In this document: one piece after another, positions 24,346-36,000 of the stretch
Layout of the letters: every line of letters starts with the position of its first letter
Numbering within the stretch: the first letter of the stretch is position 1
The notes under the pieces: model-generated
The model's database searches: none
Seen by the model: only the letters and a program-made list of their open reading frames with translations
Told to the model about the DNA's origin: nothing
Translations under genes and position numbers: made by a program
Assembly: GCA_944472155.2 (NCBI GenBank)
Contig: OX235277.1
Span: 12,720,804 to 12,784,803, forward strand
Source of the DNA: Trichobilharzia szidati
Lineage: Eukaryota > Platyhelminthes > Trematoda > Strigeidida > Schistosomatidae
DNA length: 64,000 nt
Direction: 5' to 3'

Positions 24346-26277
24346 ATAATAATAATAATAATGGCTTTATTCCAAACAGTATTTGTGGTACAGGTATGGA
24401 ATTTTCAGCGTTCATTACAATATTGCATCTAATTACCTCATAAATTTTATAAGGATTTAGAAATATAAAGCAACAACAACAAAAGAAAAAGAGAAATAAA
24501 AGAAATAAAATAAAAAAAGAACAGCATTGCATTTACATATTTAAACAGTGCACCACAGGATACGATATATAAAATTAGTCTGTAATAGAATATATGAGCA
24601 ACAATATAATAGTAACAAAGAAAGGAGAACAAAAGCTAATGGGAACTATTTGTTAGAGTGCCGCAGTAAATTGATCATGTCATGCCTAACAGTTTTCTCA
24701 TCACATAACAGCTGTGCCAGATAAGGTATTGTGGAGTTTTTATACTTGGTAGTCCTGGCATATAGCTTCCTATAGTTACTTCTAGTTCTACCAGATGAAA
24801 TGCAAGGAGAGAGCTGTGTATAGAGAGGATGCTCAGGGTCTGACAATATAGTAGTCGCTAGTTTCTTACATGACATTATATGTCTATCCACTATGGTGTT
24901 AACCAGTTGGTTTAACGATATCCCACTTGCCCTACTGACAGCTTTTAGTGCCCTACGCAGTGAAGCAAAGTCCTTCTTAAGTAGTCCTGGAAAGATTGAA
25001 GGGGAGCAGTAAAGAGGGATGGGTAGAATACAGGAATTGACAAACTGAGAAAGTAAAGACTGCTTTATACCAGACTGCCTAAACTTCCTAACGTAGAACG
25101 TTAAGCGAAACATCTTTCTAGTCACTAGCAAGATGTGAGAGGACCAGGAAAGATCGGAGGAAATACTCAGTCCAAGGTACTTGACATCTGATGTAGTTTC
25201 AACCTCTATGCCGTCTATGATAGTGGGACCATGTGAGCTAGCCAGTTGTTGAAGGTCACTTTTTCGTCTGAAAGTAAAATTTACTACCTGACATTTAGAC
25301 GGATTCAGCTTAAGACCGTTTGAAGAGGACCACTGACTAATTTCCGAGAGAAAGTTATTTAATATGGAACAGTCTGACTGAGAGTTGACAGGCATGGAGA
25401 CAGAGAGGTCATCAGCATACTTGACAAAAGTGGCTACATCAGAATGGGGCAAGTCATGTAAGAAAAAAGAAAACAGAAAAGGAGAAAGAACGGCACCTTG
25501 AGGAACACCAGCTAAAGTAAGTGAGGTAGAGGAGGACTTTCCATTGTAGACGGTGAATTGCTTCCTATCAGAAAAGTAGGAATACAACCACTTATTTATC
25601 CAGCTCTCACTCTGTGTTGCAGCAAGCTTACTTAACAAGAGAGACCTAGGTACAGAGTCAAATGCAGATGTGTAATCAAGGAAGGCACACCGAACATATT
25701 TGGCTCCTCTATCTAAACTAGAGACTATATTATGATATAGAACTACAGCGGCATCTAGGGTACACCTACTATGTTTATAGGCAAACTGGTTGGGGTCGTT
25801 AAAAGGCTTTAAAGAGGGTTCAAGATTAAGTAAAATAAGTCTTTCCATAACTTTTAAAAAAGGTGAGGTAATAGCAATGGGTCTAAACTTGACAGTAGGT
25901 CCACTTGTTGATTTGGGCACTGGAACAACCTTGATATTTTTCCATGAGTCAGGAATAAAACTTTTGGAAAAAGATTCATTGAAAATGTCAGTTAATGGGT
26001 AACATAAGATGTCAGCACACTTCTTAAGGATAACAGCAGGAACTCCATCAGGACCAAGGGACTGGGTAGGTTTGAGAGATTGAAGACACTTGAGGACATC
26101 ATTCGTGTTAAAACATGAAAAGCAGTCATTATTTATACTATTAGATTTGGGAATCATAACATCTGCAGGGATACATATGAAGGATTTATTAAGCATATCA
26201 ACATCGACAGAAGTATCATTCATTATTTGCTTACCACCTGTGATTTCCTTTAGTAGCTTCCACATATTAGATGTAAT
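24346..26277 (-). mobile_element. 5'-truncated CR1/jockey-like non-LTR retrotransposon
   Basis: About 1.93 kb is present in segment A only. Segment B has an uninterrupted site at 55390-55410 (GGTTTTTAATGTAACC). The minus-strand element carries an RT ORF, then a 3' UTR with AATAAA just before a terminal (ATT)n tail. There is no endonuclease domain, so the 5' part was lost on insertion. A target duplication is short or blurred by the AAT repeats (TAAT or TAATGTA). Separate tails of the same family are at 13483-13645, 46384-46545 and 56583-56690. Confidence 0.9.
24646..26265 (-). CDS. Reverse transcriptase of the CR1/jockey-like LINE (partial ORF2)
   Basis: This is an uninterrupted 539-codon minus-strand frame. 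RT motifs appear in order: LGPDGVPAVILKKCADIL, FRPIAITSPFLKVMERLI, AFLDYTSAFDSVP, GVPQGAVLSPFLFSFFLHDL and the catalytic KYADDLSVSM. A thumb-type DVKYLGLSISSDLSW and a C-terminal basic region follow. The enzyme copies element RNA into DNA at a nicked target. The apurinic-type endonuclease that normally precedes it is missing, so this copy cannot move by itself. The open frame and intact YADD suggest a young insertion. The first Met (MWKLLKEITGG) is probably internal to the original ORF. Confidence 0.9.
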   Translation of the reverse strand: MWKLLKEITGGKQIMNDTSVDVDMLNKSFICIPADVMIPKSNSINNDCFSCFNTNDVLKCLQSLKPTQSLGPDGVPAVILKKCADILCYPLTDIFNESFSKSFIPDSWKNIKVVPVPKSTSGPTVKFRPIAITSPFLKVMERLILLNLEPSLKPFNDPNQFAYKHSRCTLDAAVVLYHNIVSSLDRGAKYVRCAFLDYTSAFDSVPRSLLLSKLAATQSESWINKWLYSYFSDRKQFTVYNGKSSSTSLTLAGVPQGAVLSPFLFSFFLHDLPHSDVATFVKYADDLSVSMPVNSQSDCSILNNFLSEISQWSSSNGLKLNPSKCQVVNFTFRRKSDLQQLASSHGPTIIDGIEVETTSDVKYLGLSISSDLSWSSHILLVTRKMFRLTFYVRKFRQSGIKQSLLSQFVNSCILPIPLYCSPSIFPGLLKKDFASLRRALKAVSRASGISLNQLVNTIVDRHIMSCKKLATTILSDPEHPLYTQLSPCISSGRTRSNYRKLYARTTKYKNSTIPYLAQLLCDEKTVRHDMINLLRHSNK

Positions 26278-27465
26278 GTAATGACTGAAATGCTGTGTTT
26301 ATTTACAAAAAATATCATGCAGAAAAAAGCGTACTAGCGGAATTTTTAAACTAAACGACTATTGTCATTATAATCAAACTTATTCTACATCACGTGGCTG
26401 AGCCGAATCTTTATCTATAAATGTTAGTAGATATTCTATAACATCGTTAACAGTTGCAGTTATGAAACTGGTACCTATGAGTAGTTAGAGTAACTCTGTA
26501 ACAACCGACATTCGAAATTCCTTTGAAAAATGAACCATACAGTTTGTGATACAATAAAGTTAAGCATGAAGACTCAAGACTCTGTGTGAGAATGGATTGT
26601 TTAGTACTCACCAAGAAATTGACTTCCTTTCCAATGTACTCAGTCCCGAGGACATCTTACGTTATCATTACCAAATTCAATAATTTTGTATCGCAGCATA
26701 TTCATATCTACAGTGTTTCACAGTGGTGCAGAGTCAGTCATAACTAGTGTGCACACAATTTTAAAGTAAAACACACGTGACATGCAATCTCTTTGGACTT
26801 TTTTCTACTTTAAATTAACTACTTTGTCGACATATTTAATTGTAAGACGCTAATGTCAATCTTCTTTTCTTTGCATATATTTATTTCTGTGTCAAGTAAG
26901 ATGAAAAATAAAACAGAGTAACTTTTATGCTTTAGAACAACATTTTTTTCAATCCGAAGATTTGATTAATTTGCATCTCTTGTTACTTTTTTATCCTCTA
27001 GATGTCAGCTTTCATTGGTCTCGTCTTCTCATTGCAAACGGAAAGTTTTTATAAATCACAAAAAGTGGAAATATCAAATGAGGGTATATACTGTATGGTC
27101 TAAGCTTTTGAAAGAAAAAGCCTCTGTGTAATATCCCGATGACTTCTGATTTATCAACATCAATCAACTGCTGAATCCGTCATTCATTCATTCAATAATT
27201 AATTAAAGTAATCAGTCACAGAAAGGCTAATTTGATTTGATAGTTAAGATGCTGAGAAGTCTACTAAAGCCTAACATGAAAAATGGCAGAACTCTTCTCT
27301 CTCCAGAGTTGAAATCACGTTTAACTTGAAATCAAGTCTAAGCTACCACTACTAATAGTCACTGATATTATTATAATCTCAGGATAGCAAATAACTTTTG
27401 AAATTCTGCCTGATTCAATGATTCAACGTTACTCTCCTTTTAAAAATTACTAATGTTGTCAATAA

Positions 27466-30400
27466 CGATCATTCAGTCATTATAATGGATATATACCTGT
27501 GGAACCTGGTGATGAAGTTATCGAAAAGAATATCCTTTTTATATTAATCAAACTTCTAAAATGAATTCGCCAAGAACAGTCTCTTCGCTGAACAATTTGG
27601 CTTCTTCTTTTCACAGACAACTCGATGTGCAATGTTCATGAATATGAATAAAGATAAATTATAATTACTAGTATTCACAGGTGTTATTTAAATTTCTTTA
27701 AAAAAAGAGACAAAGCTTCAGTCGCCTACTTAAAAGAATTCTCTGCGCAATTTTAATTTTGATGAATATACATCTCTCTCATATTAGCATTGCATGTGAT
27801 GCGCACAATATCGTGTGATGTGACTGTCTATTGTGTGTCTGAAACATTTGTCCTTAGAATACAATTTTTTATGCAATTCATCGAAGAAAAGACAGGCAAC
27901 AGATTTAATCATTTTTGTAGTTTTCTCAAATATTAAGGTGATTTTTGACACGAAATGACAGACCTGGATGAAGCTTATTTGAAAAAAAGTTTCTAGTCTT
28001 TGAATGGGATTCACAAAACACTTCACATCGCAGATAAACGTTTATTGCAGGCTTATTATTGTATTGATAGAATGGACAAGTTTACTTGAGAAGCTGGTGA
28101 GCACATGTGGTCTTTCAATCACCAGACATACATCGATGAATTAGGTGTACATTTCAATCATTAACATGACAGACGGTAAATGCTACTGGTTCTTCATGAA
28201 CTGTAAGTTGACGAATTCAGCAAGAAAAACCTGACTTTTTCAAGGCTTTGTTCGTCTTTGGACGGAACACCAAGATCAATCCGCTACTCTGATAAAAGCA
28301 ATATTCACTTCAATCAGAGTAGGAGGAGGCGCGATGTAACTTAGTTTACTGTGTATTACAAGCACGGTCAATAGAATCTGAGCGGTATGCGCGAGTAATG
28401 TGATAAAGCTTTCACTATTTAACTATCAAGGAACATGAACAATCTATTAATTTTGGAATAAGTCTTATTTTGAGTAAAGAATCTAGGCAGTTATTTGCGA
28501 ATCACACCGTCCCGAAGAAGGCGATTCTGGAGTATCCAGACCGCAGTGTATGATCTGTTTGATACTGTAACTGAAAGTATAGATAGTCAGCAGAAGAATA
28601 AAAATTGTAATGACTAGGAAGCCAAAATTTCGGTGGTTTGAGTTGATTTGGTTCTCTAAGCGGAATCTATCTGAGAAACATTATTGAAAGCAATTTTTCA
28701 TGAAAACCTGGACTCACTGCTCCGAAGCCTGACTAAGAACGAGCAAACGAACTGTCAAAAGCCTTCATTATTTCGATCTAGTTAGCAAGCAGTATTGATT
28801 TACTTGAGTGATTCACAACTGTTCATAGTCTTCACTATTATCAGCCATTGTGTTGATTGGAACAAGTTTATCTATGAAGCATTTGCCTTCAAAATGTGGG
28901 ACGACAACTTGAATCTTTGAAAAGTCTCGTTTCCACAGAATGAGGCTGGAACATCTTTATCATGGATGGCAACACCTTTCAGACACATGCAGTTCTGACA
29001 ATCAGACTTAAGGAGATAATTAACAGAGAAAAACGCCGTTGTACACAGAAACAAACAACAAGTAAACGTGACAATAGATGAAGTGAACAGTACATGTCAA
29101 CGAAGATTGTAAGATGCTTTTCTGATAGCTTGTCTTAAAAGATGAGTGATGTCTTTTGTAAACTATGTGATAGAATGCAAAGATTGGTTCCCAGTGGTCA
29201 GGCCATCACACGACAGTTTATTTCACCACACCGTGTGCTACATCAAATGAACTTATCCAATGTGTAATTCCATTCTGTAACAGTGCTCAAATAGCTCTCT
29301 TAAGTAAATAAATTTCTATCTGATTTCACCTTTAACTGTATCTACTGATAAACACGTAATTGCGGATTCTCATAGTTAGTTAAACTGTTTCACTGAATGT
29401 TACGTCGTTATTACATGCGTCGTATTTCACTCAGTCACTTACTGGCAGAACAACGAACATTTCTAGCGATTGAACCTCGAACATAGTAGAGTCTTCAATC
29501 TTATATTGAGATTTTATTTTCAGAGAAAAAGTGGTTAGGACTTACATGTCAAATCTTCTTGGGTTGTGTTGCAAATAAACTCCCTTCTTGAAAACAAACA
29601 AATGACTGAAAACTAATCAGCCTACAGTCTGATTTTTGTTATTAATAAAATCTTCCAATTTAATATCAGACATGATTTGTGAGGTGAGGACAAACATCCG
29701 CATAACATCTTTGGTCATATGATTATGTAACACGCATTGTGAAATGATAATAAAGTAAAAAGTCAGGGAGGGAAAGAGAGCTATTGCAGATAGGCAGAAG
29801 TGTCTTATTCCATCTACATATTCAATCTGCATATAATTAAGATGATTGGAATAAAGTAATAATCACCTCTGTACAAGATTATTTAAACCGTGTAATCTCT
29901 TTTCAGACTTTCATCTTAATGTTTGTATATGGTGAGAAAACCATCAGGAAAAGGTTATCCTGAAATCACAATCAAGATTCAACTTAAACATAATGATAGT
30001 GAAAATGATTCGAGATCTTTTTACTTGGCTCCTTTTGTTAAACTCAGTACATATCTCCAGCTTCTATTCATGATGAGGGCAACTTGTTACAAATTACGTT
30101 TGAAATGAAATTAGGAATTCACAATATTTTCGTCCTAGTTTAGGAACTTTCAGTAGGCTGAACTATTGATACCTCCTGGTGCACAATCCAGAACCTTAAT
30201 TTTATTCGTTGCGGATGTTCTATGGTTGTCATACAACACTACGTATTCGAAGAAAGTCATCGAATTCCAGCTCAGTATTAAAGTGTTTATGAATTTAGCT
30301 CGTAGCCTAATAGTCTTGGATTCAGGGGTCAGTAGATTCATGAGTGCTTTCTGAAAACGAACTAGAAACATGAACGACCAGGCGCCCAGTGCTCTCTGTT

Positions 30401-30599
30401 TTTTCAGTGACTGTTTCGCTGATGTCGGTTCCTGATGAAATCTACCTGAAAATGCTCTTACAATGAAGCGCTTATTTCAATTGCTTTAGCTTAAAATGAA
30501 CCTGCTGAAGCTGTTATAGCAGTTAAATTAACAAACTTTACTGGAATTATCGCTTAACAAATGAACACTATGGGAAACACAACTACTGCTAACACAATT
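27466..30599. other. Spacer between duplicated segments, no supported gene
   Basis: AT-rich, single-copy within the window. A minus-strand frame at 28872-29054 (SDCQNCMCLKG... then ASFCGNETF, after a CTTAAG acceptor-like site) could be a secreted-protein exon, but nothing else supports it. No transposon was recognised before 30600. Confidence 0.45.
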
Positions 30600-30720
30600 A
30601 ATCCAGGTGAGGTAATTGGTTGCCATCGCTGAAGAATCCCAAACTAGGACAAAGCAGTTGTCCAGTGCTCCCTGATGTTGAGTGATTCTGCAACTGTTTT
30701 CACCTAACCATGCGCCTTGA
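30600..30720 (+). mobile_element. Degenerate SMalpha-type repeat with hammerhead remnant
   Basis: CTGAAGA at 30629, then TCCCAAACTAGGAC, AAAGC and GTCCAGTGCT follow the order of the schistosome SMalpha hammerhead: CTGANGA, stem II TCC/GGA, GAAA, stem III, GTC cleavage site. The conserved GAAA reads AAAG, so self-cleavage is unlikely. A second fragment resembling the 3' part (CGCCCAGTGCTCTCTG) is near 30380. Confidence 0.5.
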
Positions 30721-31356
30721 TATCATCTAGATCTCTGCAAACTAACACTTTAATGTTTAGAGGTAACTGAGATTTGCACCAGATTTGTAGAGGTAACTAA
30801 GATGAGTATTCCTACAGCTCTTAGCCTCCACCTTTCAACCCATAAGCTGTAATTGTAGATGTGTTAGTGATTCTAATGCAGGGGTGTCTTAATCATTCCA
30901 CTCCGCGTAATGAAGACTTATATATCAATAAATCCCATCATATTAGAAAACTGTAGCATTATGACTGTGAATGATTTGATCGTAACCTGAAGCGATTACA
31001 AACTTGTGCTCTGACTACTTGTCTGTCACGCACACTTAATTCATCCACTTATTCCACCTCTCTACCAGTGCAATGCTTCTCAACGACAACCTTAGCAGAG
31101 CTGACTAGATTTCATATAATCTACGAACCTTATTTTTGTCTTCAGAATTTTAAATCAATTAATTAAATTACCTGTTATCTAATTCGATTAGCATTTTTCC
31201 ACTTTTGGATAGACACGTACATCTTTTTCGCCATAATTCATAAAATGGTTGTAGTTGATGTGAAAGAAATAAAATACTATGTGACCATCACAAGCTTTAC
31301 AACACTATGGGTAAATTTTGTTTTGATAAAGTCTCACAGTGTTATACAGAAATATT

Positions 31357-31402
31357 TACTGATGACGTTTCGAGCACAATTTATTGCTCATAATCATGCC
31401 AA
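31357..31402 (-). ncRNA. Hammerhead-ribozyme-like motif of a Penelope-like element
   Basis: On the minus strand: ATGATTA (diverged CTGATGA core), a stem II hairpin GAGCA-ATAAATTG-TGCTC, then GAAA and ACGTC with the very short stem III typical of PLE hammerheads, followed by ATCAGTAAAT. PLE terminal repeats are known to encode such minimal hammerheads. The altered core suggests low or no activity. Confidence 0.5.
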
Positions 31403-31439
31403 GGTAATCACACGACTTCCTAAATTCATTTATATAGTT

Positions 31440-32200
31440 TCATTGTTTTTCACTTGATTTGATTGGTAGTAATATTTTCCATATTTCGGGTATGAGTGAC
31501 GATTCATTCCTATTGCATGTGTTGGGTGTAGATTCGATGAACAAGGATTCAGTAATCAACCTCTCTCTACACCTACCTAGATTACTTTTTAGAATTTTAA
31601 CCCTCTCCCACCCTATTGTGTGGTTGTGTGTTAATGCATGCATTGCAATCGCCTAGCTTTTTTCTAAATTACTTATCTTCTCAGGGTCAACCATTGTTAC
31701 CTTAGCTAAATTCTTATGTTCTGACAATGTGACTACCCCTGACCTACTAGTTTGACCTATGTAGTTGACCTCAGTCACAGTCATTGCAGGGTATTTTTTA
31801 AATTATATTATTTTGTCTAATTGGGTCCACCGGGTCTTTTAGCCTACAGAGCTTGTCCCTGAGTGAGTGTGTAGGTTTAAATGCCACCCTAATTCCTGCT
31901 TTATTTGGAATCCTACGTAGGGTCTCAGATGTCCCCACTTCATATGGTATAACTGCAGATGACTTGTATTCTCTCTTATTTATTTTATTATTACTAGTTT
32001 CACAATTCTTTTTCTTTTTCTTTTGGCCTTTTTAAATCTTCCTAATGAATTTTAGTGGATAGTTATTTAAAACCAACGCCTCTTCTATCTGTTTTATTTC
32101 ATCATTAAGGTCTTTTTTTGTGCTACTTAGTACCATTGCTGGGTTTGTTAAACACTTAACTAAGCCTGCCTTAACAGTTAAAGGATCAGGCAGGCTTAGT
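31440..32200 (-). pseudogene. Penelope-like RT C-terminus and GIY-YIG endonuclease, broken
   Basis: Minus-strand frames read ALVLNNYPLKFIRKI, then SSAVIPYEVGTSETLRRIP and GIRVAFKPTHSLRDKL, then IPCNDCD. After a frameshift comes EVNYIGQTSRSG with EHKNLAKVT, and finally NHTIGWERVKILKSN to a stop at 31440. These are typical of the PLE linker and its C-terminal GIY-YIG nuclease (Y-I-G and an R in the expected places). PLEs move by target-primed reverse transcription and are common in schistosomes. At least two in-frame stops and one frameshift show it is dead. Confidence 0.8.
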
Positions 32201-32593
32201 GTCAAATTCATTTAATCTCACCTTGCTCTTACAGAACAATTACATTATTGAAGGATGCGACAGTTCATGTTCTGAAGAGATAAAACTGTCAGAATCCTAA
32301 GGGTATTACAGACTGAACAATATGTTGTCGACTGATGAAATGTTGACTACCATTTTATTTCTCCTATCTGTATTCGAAGTAAACAAAAACTGAAAATCCG
32401 GCACAATGTAAGGGAACACAATGTTCAGAATAAACCTGTTACTATAGATTTGCTTATTAATTCGTTTATTGCAAAATAAATATTCGAAAGTAATCGTAAT
32501 CACGACTTGCAAAAAAACCTTTACAAATAAATGATCAGAAGTGGACATTTTCATTTGTGGAAGCACTAAGCATCACTAAATTACAGAGGGAGA

Positions 32594-32890
32594 GAGAATT
32601 TATATATCTCTGATAAATTCGTGGTTTCATTTGACGTCTCCTCACCGTTGATAAAGATCCCGCTAGAAGAAACAAAACATATTATATGCCAACATGCCGA
32701 TCTCATTCCACTGCCAAAACATCAACTTAGACAGCTGCTGCTAATATCTACTAAAGACATACCGTTTCAATTTGACCATGTTCTGCACCTTCAAATTGTT
32801 GGAGTATATATGGGAAGTCCGCTTGACCTGATTCTGAGCGAACAATTGTTTTCGATAACTTCTTCTTCAGGCTCTACAGTTATAAATCCA
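32594..32890 (+). pseudogene. Penelope-like reverse transcriptase fragment
   Basis: The plus-strand frame reads VVSFDVSSPLIKIPLEET (RT motif A region) and then LQIVGVYMGSPLDLILSE (motif B, normally GV.MGSPLGP). It stops just as the palindromic element begins at 32886. The catalytic DD motif that should follow is not seen. It lies in the opposite direction to the PLE remnants on both sides (31440-32200 and 37550-37850), so this is rearranged debris from more than one element. Confidence 0.75.
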
Positions 32891-33025
32891 TGAATAATAG
32901 GGAACATATAGCCAATAAAGGCAAATGAAAATAATATCAGAAACTGAATTGGGGTGCATGTGTAAGTTGAGGTGATAGTCCATTAGTTAACATAATCAAT
33001 CAAATGTGTATAGGGTGTATAGTCG

Positions 33026-36000
33026 GAATGGCTATGGATTGGACCGCGCTTTTTGAAAACTGCGCTACATTTTCATATTTACCAAAAACTCTGATTTTTG
33101 TGGAATATCTTATCAAAAGTTGCAAAAACTATTACAATTATTTGACTTTGAAACGCTGAATCCTTGGATATAATATTGTATATCAATATCACCTATAACT
33201 ATCTATTTGCCACTCTGTGCTTGATTAACACTAACTAATACCTATAATTGTATATATATTGATGGATTTACATGTTCAAGTTGGCTCAAGTCAGTGAGTC
33301 TATGGTTTTGGTATCATTTTGGTTAACTGTAATTGACTGTGATATTATTACTGTTGTTGTCGCTTGTTACCCTTCTTGTTGTGAATTATTTTCCTGTGCT
33401 GGTGTTTTTCTGCTTGTTTATTCCCTGTTTTCCTGGTTTTTAAGGGGAGCAACCCACAAGGTCGCTTCTCTCTAAATTATAAATTGCTGTAACAACCCCC
33501 CTTCTCAGGCGTGAGGCTAGCAACCCCACCCTGTAAACAAAGTTGCTACAGAAACTTTAGCACAATGAATCTCCTTGAGGCAAAAGAAAAAGTCTGTGTG
33601 GGGACATGGAATGTCCGCACCATGTACGAGATTGGCAAAGCTGCCCAGATTGCAAACGAGATGAAAAGATATGGTATTCAAGTACTGGGAATATGTGAAA
33701 GCAGATGGAACGGGAATGGACTCACCAAATTGTCGACGGGTGAGTCAGTGATCTACTCCGGTCGCCCAGAAGATAACCACTCGCACACCGAGGGCGTGGC
33801 TATCATGATGTCACCAACAGCAACCAAGGCTCTGATACAATGGGAGGCGATCTCACCCAGAATAATGAGCGCCAGATTCAACTCCAAAGGAAGAAAAGTG
33901 TCAATTATACAGTGCTATGCACCCACAAACAACGCAGACCCCGAAACGAAAGAAGAATTCTACAGACAACTGCAGACAACAATGGACAATACTCCAGCTG
34001 GTGACATCAAAATACTAATGGGAGACATGAACGCCAAACTGGGATCAGATAACACAGGAAGGGAACTCATCATGGGTAGAGAAGCTCTCGGAGAAATGAA
34101 TGAAAACGGAGAACTCTTCGCCGACTTATGCGCCTTCAATGAACTGATGATTGGTGGCAGCGTATACAAACACAAGGATATCCACAAGGCTACATGGGTG
34201 TCACCAGATGGGCAAACCAAAAACCAAATTGACTTCATCTCAATCTCAAGGAAGTGGAGGCGCAGCCTGCTGGACACGAAAAAAAGAAGAGGAGCAGACA
34301 TTGGCTCAGACCACTATCTCGTACAAGGCACAATCCAAATCAAAATAAAAGCTTTCAGAGAAACAGGAGCTGCAGATAGACCACAAGCCAAGTTCAACAC
34401 TCAGAAACTGAAGGACCAGGATACAAAAGACATCTTCACTGCAAGTATAAAAGACAAAGCCGAGACACAAATCAACACTGGCCAAGAGGTCAGCGTCGAA
34501 AAGCACTGGAACAACTTGAAGACAATGTGGAGTCAAACCTGCATGGAAGTTCTAGGCAGAAAGAAGAGACAAGACAAACAATGGCTCACTACGGACACTT
34601 GGAGCCTGATAAGAGACAGAGGGATGTTGAAACAAAAGATTCTCCAGTGCGCCGACGAGCAATAAAAACAGGATTTGAACGCAAGCTACGAAACACTGAA
34701 CAAAAGAGTAAAGAAGAGTGCCAGAGAAGACAAAAGAAAGTACTATGAAACCATGGCAAGTGAGGCAGAACAAGCTGCAGGCAAAAGAGACCTCGCAACA
34801 CTCTACCAAACTACTAGGTACCTATCGGGCAAACGTTTGACACAAATCAAGCCGGTGAAGGATGACAATGGAAAGTCACTCAACAAAGAAGTGGAGCAAA
34901 GGAAACACTGGGCTGAACACTTCAAAATGCTCCTAAATCGACCACCACCTTCATTGCACCCACTAATGCCAACAACGGAGACAGAGCTACCAGTGAACAC
35001 CAACTCCCCGACGAAATCAGAAGTCCTGAAGGCAATCAAGATGCTTAAAGCTGGAAAAGCAGCAGGACCAGATGGAATCCCAGCAGAGGCATTGAAAACG
35101 GAACCAGAGACAACAGCGGACTTGATGACTCCACTACTGGAGAAGGTGTGGAAAGAAGGCAAAGTACCCGAGGATTGGAAGAACGGATACTTATTCAAAC
35201 TACCAAAGAAAGGAGTCCTAAGTCAATGCAAGAACTGACGTGGAATTATGCTCCTGTCCATCCTAAGCAAAATACTAAGCCGCATCATCCTGGAGAGAAT
35301 CAAACGTGCCACCCTGGATGAAAAACTTTGACCGGAACAGGCTGGATTCAGGAGGAACATGTCATGCATTGATCAGATCGCCACATTACGGATCATCATT
35401 GAACAAAGCTTGGAGTGGCAGTCACCTCTCTATCTCAAACTCATCGACTTTGAAAAGGCCTTTGACAGCGTCGATCGAGAGGTGATCTGGAAACTACTTC
35501 GCTACTACGGGGTGCCACCGACAATAATACATCTCATCCAACAGCTATACGACAATGCTGCATGCCAAGTAATCCACAACGGGAAGCTCACGGAATACTT
35601 CGAAGTGAGGACGGGAGTAAGACAAGCTGGCTGCCTACTATCACCAATGATTTTCTTGATTGCAGTAGACTGGAAAATGCGACAAACAGTGGGCAATGAG
35701 GAAACAGGCCTAAAGTGGACACACACAAAAAACTTGGAGGATCTCGACTTCGCCGACTATATATGTCTGATTTCCCACAAACTGGAAGATATGCAAGCGA
35801 AAAGCAACACGTTAGCAGAAGAAGCATCAAAGATAGGACTTCAGGTGAACATAGATAAAACAGAGGTGATGAAAATTCCTGGGCAACACCACCAACAGCA
35901 ACAACAACAAGAACAGACAACAATCAGCATAAATGGGAAGAACCTGAAAGAAACCACCTACTTTACCTACCTTGGAAGCATCGTTTCAACTACAGGCGAA

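Larger units (their letters stand above)
8517..27465 (+). repeat. Segment A of a large direct duplication
   Basis: From 8517 (GCAGTTTTATTGACTTT) to about 27465 (TTGTCAATAA) this segment aligns in the same order and orientation with 41557-56582. Sampled stretches are about 80-90% alike, rising to about 94% in the last 1 kb (26450-27420). Segment A is longer, at about 18.9 kb against 15.0 kb. The extra length comes from a LINE insertion, a SINE insertion, an extra 0.9 kb tandem unit, and a 1.95 kb block missing from B. No host gene is convincingly encoded in it. Confidence 0.9.
31315..32206 (-). mobile_element. 5'-truncated Penelope-like element, 3' part
   Basis: Reading down the minus strand there is the end of the RT/thumb and linker region, a GIY-YIG module, an ORF end at 31440, and a terminal non-coding stretch with a hammerhead-like core (31357-31402). 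The 5' break at about 32200 coincides with a small hairpin (TAAGCCTGCC and GGCAGGCTTA). The terminal stretch matches the arms of the inverted repeat at 2671-2856. Confidence 0.75.

Noticed and set aside
31853..32035. Plus-strand frame ending in a poly-Phe run
   Set aside because: It lies antisense to the PLE linker, where the minus strand has an AAG/AAA-rich Lys stretch.
33960..35923. Several antisense frames of 70-131 codons
   Set aside because: They are shadows of the SR2 coding strand, which shows clear endonuclease and RT motifs.
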